Shown here piece by piece: positions 58,057-64,000 of a DNA stretch of 64,000 nt. The DNA comes from Nocardia coubleae NBRC 108252 (GTDB lineage: Bacteria > Actinomycetota > Actinomycetes > Mycobacteriales > Mycobacteriaceae). The notes under the pieces are model-generated. The model ran no database searches, was not told where the DNA came from, and was given only the letters and a program-made list of their open reading frames with translations. The stretch lies in assembly GCF_001612805.1 (NCBI RefSeq), contig NZ_BDBD01000005.1, positions 1-64,000 on the forward strand, in the 5' to 3' direction. Every line of letters starts with the position of its first letter. Position 1 is the stretch's first letter. The translations under genes were made by a program, and so were the position numbers.

Positions 58057-60213
58057 GTGAGCGACACGGAAACCATCAAGTCCCTGCCCCCGATTTCCCC
58101 GCCACCTGCGGCCGCCATCGCCTCGGGCGCCGACGGCAGTTCGCAGCGATTGCCACGCGATCGCTACCTCAACCGGGAATTGAGCTGGCTGGACTTCAAT
58201 GCCCGCGTGCTCGCCCTCGCCGAGGATGCCTCCCTGCCGTTGCTGGAGCGCGCGAAGTTCCTCGCGATCTTCGCCTCCAACCTCGACGAGTTCTACATGG
58301 TCCGGGTCGCCGGGCTCAAACGCCGCGCCGAGACCGGGCTCTCGGTGCGTTCCGCCGACGGCCGCTCACCGTCCGAACAGCTCGAGATGATCACCGCCCG
58401 CGCACAGGAACTCGCCGAGCGGCACGCGAAGGTCTTCATCGATTCGGTGAACCCGGCGCTGGCAGGCGCGGGCATCGACATCATCGGCTGGTCGGGCCTC
58501 GACGAAGCCGAACAGCAACGCCTTTCGAGCTATTTCACCGATCAGGTCTTCCCGGTCCTCACACCGCTGGCCGTCGACCCGGCCCACCCCTTCCCTTACA
58601 TCTCCGGACTGAGCCTCAATCTCGCCGTGACGGTGAAGGACGCGGGCACCGGCGGCGAGCACTTCGCGCGCGTGAAGGTGCCCGACAACGTCGACCGGTT
58701 CGTCCGCGTGCGCCGCACCGGCGCGCCGTCGGCCATCGCGGCCTTCCTGCCGATGGAAGAACTCATCGCCGCCCACCTCGATCTGCTGTTCCCCGGCCTG
58801 ACCGTGGTGGAGACCCACTCGTTCCGGATCACCCGCAACGCCGATTTCGAGGTCGACGAGGACCGCGACGAGGACCTGCTGCAGGCGATGGAACGCGAAC
58901 TGGCGCGTCGCCGTTTCGGCAAGCCGGTGCGGCTCGAGGTCTCCGACGACATGACCGAGCACATGCTGGAGTTGCTACTACGTGAGTTAGAGGTCGACCC
59001 CGCCGATGTGATCCAGGTGCCCGGCCTGCTCGACCTGTCGTGCCTGTGGCAGGTGTACGGCGTCGACCGGCCCGAACTCAAGGACGCGCCCTACGTACCG
59101 GCCACCCCCGCCGCGTTCGGTGAGCGCGAGACCCCGCGCAATGTCTTCAGCGCGCTGCGCGAGGGCGACGTGCTGGTGCACCACCCCTACGACTCGTTCT
59201 CCACCAGCGTGCAGCGGTTCATCGAACAGGCAGCCGCCGACCCGCAGGTGCTGGCGATCAAGCAGACCCTGTACCGCACCTCCGGTGACTCCCCCATCAT
59301 CAACGCCCTGATCGAGGCCGCCGAGGCGGGTAAGCAGGTGGTGGCCCTGGTGGAGATCAAGGCCCGGTTCGACGAGCAGGCCAACATCAAATGGGCGCGG
59401 GCGCTGGAACAGGCGGGCGTGCACGTGGTCTACGGCCTCGTCGGCCTCAAGACCCACTGCAAGACGTGCCTGGTGGTGCGCCGCGAGGGTTCGACCATCC
59501 GCCGCTACTGCCACATCGGCACCGGCAACTACAACCCCAAGACCGCGCGCCTGTACGAGGACGTCGGATTGTTCACCGCGGCACCGGAGATCGGCGCCGA
59601 TCTGACCGACCTGTTCAACTCGCTCACCGGGTACTCCCGCAAGGAGGACTACCGGAACCTGATGGTCGCCCCGCTCGGCGTCCGGGCGGGCATCATCGAG
59701 CGGATCGACCGTGAGATCGAGCTGGCACGTGAGGGTTTCGACGCCCGCATCCGGCTCAAGGCCAACGCGATCGTCGACGAGCAGATCATCGACGCCCTCT
59801 ACCGCGCCTCTCAGGCAGGCGTGCCGGTGCAGATCGTCGTGCGCGGCATCTGCGGCCTGCGCGCGGGCGTGCCGGGCCTCAGCGAGAACATCGAGGTGCG
59901 CTCGATCCTCGGTCGCTTCCTCGAGCACTCGCGGGTACTGCAGTTCCAGGCACAGGAACAGACCTGGATCGGCAGCGCCGACATGATGCACCGCAATCTC
60001 GACCGCCGAGTCGAGGTGATGGTGCAGGTGAAGGATCCGCGCCTGACCGAGCAGCTCGGTGTGGTCTTCGATTCCGCGCTCGACCCCATGACGCGCTGCT
60101 GGGTGCTGCTGCCCGATGGTTCCTGGCAGGCGAGCCCCACCGACGCCGACGCCAACCAGGTGCGCGATCACCAGGAATTCCTCATGCGGTTGCGTCGTCC
60201 CGAACAGCCGTGA
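58057..60213 (+). CDS. ppk1: Polyphosphate kinase 1
   Basis: A 718-residue enzyme that polymerises ATP phosphate into polyphosphate. N-terminal [20 protein letters not shown]; the catalytic histidine in [21 protein letters not shown]; and the second conserved block [19 protein letters not shown]. The GTG at 58057 is preferred because AGGGGA lies 11 nt upstream; an ATG at 58045 has that site only 1 nt away. Followed by mutT1, overlapping 4 nt. Confidence 0.94.
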   Translation: MSDTETIKSLPPISPPPAAAIASGADGSSQRLPRDRYLNRELSWLDFNARVLALAEDASLPLLERAKFLAIFASNLDEFYMVRVAGLKRRAETGLSVRSADGRSPSEQLEMITARAQELAERHAKVFIDSVNPALAGAGIDIIGWSGLDEAEQQRLSSYFTDQVFPVLTPLAVDPAHPFPYISGLSLNLAVTVKDAGTGGEHFARVKVPDNVDRFVRVRRTGAPSAIAAFLPMEELIAAHLDLLFPGLTVVETHSFRITRNADFEVDEDRDEDLLQAMERELARRRFGKPVRLEVSDDMTEHMLELLLRELEVDPADVIQVPGLLDLSCLWQVYGVDRPELKDAPYVPATPAAFGERETPRNVFSALREGDVLVHHPYDSFSTSVQRFIEQAAADPQVLAIKQTLYRTSGDSPIINALIEAAEAGKQVVALVEIKARFDEQANIKWARALEQAGVHVVYGLVGLKTHCKTCLVVRREGSTIRRYCHIGTGNYNPKTARLYEDVGLFTAAPEIGADLTDLFNSLTGYSRKEDYRNLMVAPLGVRAGIIERIDREIELAREGFDARIRLKANAIVDEQIIDALYRASQAGVPVQIVVRGICGLRAGVPGLSENIEVRSILGRFLEHSRVLQFQAQEQTWIGSADMMHRNLDRRVEVMVQVKDPRLTEQLGVVFDSALDPMTRCWVLLPDGSWQASPTDADANQVRDHQEFLMRLRRPEQP

Positions 60214-61163
60214 GCAAGCACGCACAGGAGAAGCCCGAACCGATGCGCGACCCGCGGGTCCGGCCCAATATTCATGCCGCGGGAGCGGTTCTGTGGCGTG
60301 CGGGCGCCACCGGACCGGAGATCGCGGTGATCCACCGACCCAAGTACGGCGACTGGTCACTGCCCAAGGGCAAGCTCGATCCCGGCGAAAGCCCGGTGGT
60401 CGCGGCCGTGCGCGAGGTCGGCGAGGAGACCGGCCTACCGTGCACGCTCGGGCGATATCTCGGCCGGGTCACCTATCCCATCCCGGGGCACCGGCAGCTC
60501 AAACGGGTGGACTACTGGGCCGCCGAGGCGGCCGAGGGCGAGTTCACCGAGAACTCCGAAGTCGACCAGCTGCGCTGGATTCCGCTCGACGACGTGATGG
60601 ACGAGCTGTCGTACCCGATGGACCGCCAGATCGTGCGCGTCTTCGCCCGTCACCCACCGAAAACCTCCACCGTGCTGCTCGTCCGCCACGCCAAGGCGGG
60701 CAAGCGCTCCGAGTTCGACGGTCCGGACGATCAGCGCCCACTCGAGCCCGCCGGGCTGCGGCAGGCCGCGGCGCTCGTCCCGAATCTGCTGGCGTTCGGA
60801 GCATCCCGGATCTATTCGGCCGATCCCCTGCGCTGTATCCAAACCGTTACCCCGTTGGCGGAGCATCTGAACGCCGAAATCAATTGCGAGCCAATGTTTT
60901 CCGAGCAAGGTTACGATTCAGCGAAAGATGCGGCGCGGCAACGATTTCTGTCGTTGGTAACAGATCGGGGTGTACCGGTGGTCTGCAGTCAGGGCGGCGT
61001 GATTCCCGATCTGACACAGTGGCTGGCTCAGCGCGACGGACTCACCCTGCCGCCCGCGCGTAATCGCAAGGGCAGCGTCTGGGCTTTGTCGTTCATCGGG
61101 GACCGATTAGTCGCGGCGAACCATATGGATCGTGCCTTGTCTACGGGAATCGTCACCGGCTGA
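60210..61163 (+). CDS. mutT1: Nudix/histidine-phosphatase fusion MutT1
   Basis: A 317-residue two-domain protein. The Nudix domain has its box at about 54-76 ([20 protein letters not shown]). The C-terminal histidine phosphatase has [11 protein letters not shown] (159-161). Mycobacterial MutT1 removes oxidised nucleotides and hydrolyses diadenosine polyphosphates. GTG at 60210 overlaps the ppk stop (GTGA), so it is coupled; a later ATG at 60243 is possible. Precedes hupB convergently with a terminator between. Confidence 0.93.
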   Translation: MSKHAQEKPEPMRDPRVRPNIHAAGAVLWRAGATGPEIAVIHRPKYGDWSLPKGKLDPGESPVVAAVREVGEETGLPCTLGRYLGRVTYPIPGHRQLKRVDYWAAEAAEGEFTENSEVDQLRWIPLDDVMDELSYPMDRQIVRVFARHPPKTSTVLLVRHAKAGKRSEFDGPDDQRPLEPAGLRQAAALVPNLLAFGASRIYSADPLRCIQTVTPLAEHLNAEINCEPMFSEQGYDSAKDAARQRFLSLVTDRGVPVVCSQGGVIPDLTQWLAQRDGLTLPPARNRKGSVWALSFIGDRLVAANHMDRALSTGIVTG

Positions 61164-61188
61164 ACAAAAGTTACCCCGCACAGCCGAA

Positions 61189-61213
61189 ACGGCCCCGGAA
61201 ATTCCGGGGCCGT
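61189..61213. terminator. Bidirectional terminator hairpin
   Basis: ACGGCCCCGGAA (61189-61200) pairs with TTCCGGGGCCGT (61202-61213). Between the convergent mutT1 stop (61163) and hupB stop (61282). Confidence 0.8.
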
Positions 61214-61281
61214 TCTCGGTCCAGTGGTGGGTGATGCGGCTTTACGTGCACATTCCCCGACCTGATCCCGCTGCGGCAGGA

Positions 61282-61938
61282 TCAACGAGCACGACGGGTG
61301 GCTGTCTTCTTCGCAGCAGTCTTCTTAGCAGGAGCCTTCTTAGCAGCGGTGGTCTTCTTGGCCGCCGTGGCCTTGGTGGCGGTGGCCTTGGCGGCAGTGG
61401 CCTTGGTGGCAGTCTTCTTGGCCGGGGCCTTCTTTGCCGCCGTGGTCTTCTTGGCGGCGGTGGCCTTGGCCGCCGTCGTCTTCTTGGCGGCAGGAGCCTT
61501 GGTCGCGGCCTTGCGGGCCGTGGTCTTGGCCGGACCCTTCGACGGCGTGGCCTTCTTGGCCGCGGTCTTCTTCGCCGCGGTCTTCTTGGCTGCCGCCTTC
61601 TTCGCCGCCACGGGCGCATTCACGCCACGCTTCACGGCAGGGCCGGACGCGGCCAGCTTCTGCTTACCCGCGATCACCGCTTTGAACTGAGCGCCCGGAC
61701 GGAAGGCAGGCACCGAAGTCGCCTTCACCTTCACGGTTTCACCGGTACGCGGGTTACGGGCAACCCTGGGAGCACGCTTGCGCTGTTCGAACACACCGAA
61801 TCCGGTGATGGTGACGCTTTGACCTTTGTGCACGGCACGGACGATGGTGTCGACCACGTTCTCGACAGCCGCAGTAGCCGTGCGCCTGTCCGTACCCAAC
61901 TTTTCGGTCAGAACGTCGATCAGTTCCGCCTTGTTCAT
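61282..61938 (-). CDS. hupB: Histone-like protein HupB
   Basis: A 218-residue nucleoid protein. Residues 1-91 form a canonical HU fold ([37 protein letters not shown]). The C-terminal ~120 residues are a lysine/alanine/proline histone H1-like tail of AAKK-, KKTTAAK- and [11 protein letters not shown] repeats, ending TRRAR. Condenses DNA. GGAGG stands 6 nt before the ATG. The same two-part form is typical of mycobacteria and relatives. Convergent with mutT1. Confidence 0.96.
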   Translation of the reverse strand: MNKAELIDVLTEKLGTDRRTATAAVENVVDTIVRAVHKGQSVTITGFGVFEQRKRAPRVARNPRTGETVKVKATSVPAFRPGAQFKAVIAGKQKLAASGPAVKRGVNAPVAAKKAAAKKTAAKKTAAKKATPSKGPAKTTARKAATKAPAAKKTTAAKATAAKKTTAAKKAPAKKTATKATAAKATATKATAAKKTTAAKKAPAKKTAAKKTATRRAR

Positions 61939-62094
61939 TGAATCCTCCGCAGACTAATGGCCCGTCGTCGGACCGACTAGGTACCACGGTAAACCCAGTT
62001 TGAGCAAGAGTCTATGTGCCACGCCAAAATTCATGTGGTTTAGCACACGTCCAGCTACCGCTCCCAGGGAAGCGCCCCTAAGCGCCCCAGCCGA

Positions 62095-62703
62095 TTACGC
62101 CGGTGAAATAGGCTCCGGCAGCGTCACGGGTTTCCATGACGGCCTTCCCTTTTCGAACTCGGTGATCGCGTCGCCTTGCCGCAGCGTGAGGCCGATGTCG
62201 TCCAAACCCTCCAGCAGACGCCAGCGGGTGTAGTCGTCAATATCGAACGGCAACACGATGGTTCCCGCCGTGACGGTGCGCGCCGACAGGTCGACAACCA
62301 ATTCGAGGCCGGGTTGTTCCTCGATGAGCTTCCAGAGCATTTCGACATCGTTCTGTGACATCTGCGCGGCCAGCAGACCACCCTTGCCCGCATTCCCACG
62401 GAAGATGTCGGCGAAACGCGAGGAGATCACCACTCGAAAGCCGTAGTCCGACAGCGCCCACACCGCGTGCTCACGCGAGGAACCGGTGCCGAAATCCGGC
62501 CCGGCCACCAGAACGCTGCCGCTGCGGTACGGCTCGGTGTTGAGAATGAAGTCCGGATCGGTACGCCAACCGGCGAACAGACCGTCCTCGAAACCGGTAC
62601 GAGTCACGCGCTTCAGGTAAACGGCGGGGATGATCTGATCGGTGTCGACATTGGACCGGCGCAGCGGTACCCCGATGCCTTTGTGAACAGTGAAGGCTTC
62701 CAT
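62095..62703 (-). CDS. leuD: 3-isopropylmalate dehydratase small subunit
   Basis: A 202-residue subunit of isopropylmalate isomerase in leucine synthesis. Motifs: [38 protein letters not shown]. It follows leuC by 36 bp in the same direction and forms the enzyme with it. Stop is 156 bp before the hupB start on the same strand, with no gene between. Confidence 0.96.
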   Translation of the reverse strand: MEAFTVHKGIGVPLRRSNVDTDQIIPAVYLKRVTRTGFEDGLFAGWRTDPDFILNTEPYRSGSVLVAGPDFGTGSSREHAVWALSDYGFRVVISSRFADIFRGNAGKGGLLAAQMSQNDVEMLWKLIEEQPGLELVVDLSARTVTAGTIVLPFDIDDYTRWRLLEGLDDIGLTLRQGDAITEFEKGRPSWKPVTLPEPISPA

Positions 62704-62739
62704 AACGATTCTCCTTCGATCGTGGTGGTTCGGGGCCGC

Positions 62740-64000
62740 TCAGGCCAGATCGGCGGGCGAGGACAGGGTGCCGCGCACCGCCGTGGCGGCGGCGACCAGC
62801 GGCGAGACCAGGTGGGTACGCCCGCCCTTGCCCTGTCGGCCTTCGAAATTGCGGTTGGAGGTGGAGGCGCAGCGCTGACCCGGTTCCAGCTGATCCGGAT
62901 TCATCCCGAGGCACATCGAACAGCCCGCCTGGCGCCATTCCGCACCGGCCGCGGTGAAAATCTCGCCGAGTCCTTCTTTTTCCGCCTGCGCGCGCACCCG
63001 CATCGAGCCGGGTACGACCAGCATTCGCACACCGTCGGCGACGCGGCGGCCCTTCAAAACATCGGCGACGGCACGCAGATCCTCGATCCGGCCATTGGTG
63101 CAGGAACCGACGAAAACGGTATCCACGCTTACCTCACGCAGCGGCATTCCCGGCGTCAGGTCCATGTAGCGCAAGGCCTTCTCGGCGGCCTCGCGCTCGG
63201 ACTCGTCGGCGATCTGGGCCGGGTCGGGCACGTTCGCACCGAGCGGCAGGCCCTGACCGGGGTTGGTACCCCAGGTGACGAACGGGGTCAGCTGGTTGGC
63301 GTCGATGTGCACCTCGGCGTCGAAAACCGCGTCGTCGTCGGTCTTCAGCGCCTCCCAGGCGGCGACGGCGGCATCCCAGTCGGCGCCCTGTGGTGCGTGC
63401 GGGCGGCCCTTCAGGAATTCGTAGGTCACCTCGTCGGGGGCGATCATGCCCGCGCGGGCGCCCGCCTCGATCGACATGTTGCAGATCGTCATCCGCGCTT
63501 CCATCGACAGCTTGCGAATGGCCTCGCCGCGATATTCGAGCACATACCCCTGGCCGCCGCCGGTGCCGATTTCGGCGATCACGGCCAGGATCAGGTCCTT
63601 ACTCGTGACGCCGGGCGCCAATTCGCCGTCGACGGTGATGGCCATCGTCTTGAACGGGCGAAGCGACAGCGTCTGGGTGGCCAGCACGTGCTCCACCTCG
63701 CTGGTGCCGATGCCCATGGCCAACGCGCCGAACGCGCCGTGGGTGGAGGTGTGGCTGTCGCCGCACACCACGGTCATGCCGGGCTGGGTCAGACCGAGCT
63801 GCGGACCGACCACGTGCACGATGCCCTGTTCGGCATCGCCCATCGGGTGCAGGCGCACACCGAACTCGGCGCAGTTGCGGCGCAGCGTCTCCACCTGGAT
63901 GCGCGAGATCGGATCGGCGATCGGCTTCTCGATGTCGGCCGTGGGGACATTGTGGTCCTCGGTGGCGATGGTGAGGTCGGGCCGGCGGACCGGCCGTCCG
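62740..64000 (-). CDS. leuC: 3-isopropylmalate dehydratase large subunit (5' end outside the window)
   Basis: The window holds the C-terminal 419 residues; the frame continues open to the edge, so about 60 N-terminal residues are missing. The Fe-S aconitase fold is clear: [33 protein letters not shown] and [12 protein letters not shown] carry the cluster cysteines. With LeuD it isomerises isopropylmalate. Normal sequence otherwise. Confidence 0.96.
   Translation of the reverse strand, partial: GRPVRRPDLTIATEDHNVPTADIEKPIADPISRIQVETLRRNCAEFGVRLHPMGDAEQGIVHVVGPQLGLTQPGMTVVCGDSHTSTHGAFGALAMGIGTSEVEHVLATQTLSLRPFKTMAITVDGELAPGVTSKDLILAVIAEIGTGGGQGYVLEYRGEAIRKLSMEARMTICNMSIEAGARAGMIAPDEVTYEFLKGRPHAPQGADWDAAVAAWEALKTDDDAVFDAEVHIDANQLTPFVTWGTNPGQGLPLGANVPDPAQIADESEREAAEKALRYMDLTPGMPLREVSVDTVFVGSCTNGRIEDLRAVADVLKGRRVADGVRMLVVPGSMRVRAQAEKEGLGEIFTAAGAEWRQAGCSMCLGMNPDQLEPGQRCASTSNRNFEGRQGKGGRTHLVSPLVAAATAVRGTLSSPADLA

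Overview
The window is high-GC, gene-dense actinobacterial chromosome. Gene content and order run closely parallel to the Mycobacterium tuberculosis segment ffh-glnD-glnB-amt-ftsY-smc-acyP-osmC-fpg-rnc-rpmF-DUF177-sepIVA, then coaD-rsmD-pyc, then recG-fakA-like-rpmB-ung-thiL-DUF3515-ddl-gpsA-cofC-ppk-mutT1-hupB-leuD-leuC (recalled knowledge, not a search). With a KstR-type steroid box, a long lysine-rich HupB tail, a SepIVA-type septal protein and a complete kdp locus, the best fit is a member of the Nocardiaceae, most likely Nocardia. I cannot fix the species. I see no rRNA, tRNA, CRISPR array, insertion sequence or prophage.

Layout. 1-1.8 kb: a divergent pair (NTF2-like protein and a steroid 5-alpha-reductase-like membrane enzyme) sharing a KstR-like operator. 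1.9-10 kb (minus strand): ffh, a small unknown gene, then the nitrogen operon amt-glnK/glnB-glnD behind a tandem GlnR-like site, then ftsY. 10.2-12.4 kb: DUF2237, and a TetR regulator with a C-terminal zinc finger divergent from an NmrA-like reductase. 12.4-20 kb: smc, a DUF1707 gene, and a tightly packed five-gene minus-strand unit osmC-acyP-(DUF1190-like)-ATP-grasp ligase-DUF350. The last three genes resemble the uncharacterised enterobacterial yjfL-yjfM-yjfC set and are the most interesting undescribed system here. 20.1-28.4 kb: kdpDE divergent from a 27-codon ORF plus kdpFABC, with an unusual KdpC.

28.4-33.6 kb: a glycoside hydrolase/glycosyltransferase pair, then a transmembrane protein with a PstS-like exterior domain. 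33.7-40.6 kb: PHP protein, RibD-like reductase, fpg, rnc, rpmF, DUF177, sepIVA, gtrA-like, coaD, rsmD. 40.6-45.7 kb: pyruvate carboxylase divergent from a ScfR/RamB-type regulator. 45.8-50.9 kb: recG, a FakA-like protein carrying an in-frame 24-bp minisatellite, and rpmB on the other strand. 50.9-64 kb: GNAT, enoyl-CoA hydratase family, small secreted protein, ung, thiL, DUF3515, ddl, gpsA, cofC, ppk, mutT1, hupB, leuD and a 5'-truncated leuC.

How they work together: most genes are housekeeping (protein targeting, chromosome condensation, ribosome, DNA repair, cofactor and amino-acid synthesis). The accessory interest lies in regulated modules: nitrogen (GlnR), sterol (KstR), potassium (KdpDE), short-chain acyl metabolism (ScfR type next to pyc) and the ATP-grasp tagging-like operon. 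Several convergent pairs end with overlapping stop codons, while others are separated by long hairpins.
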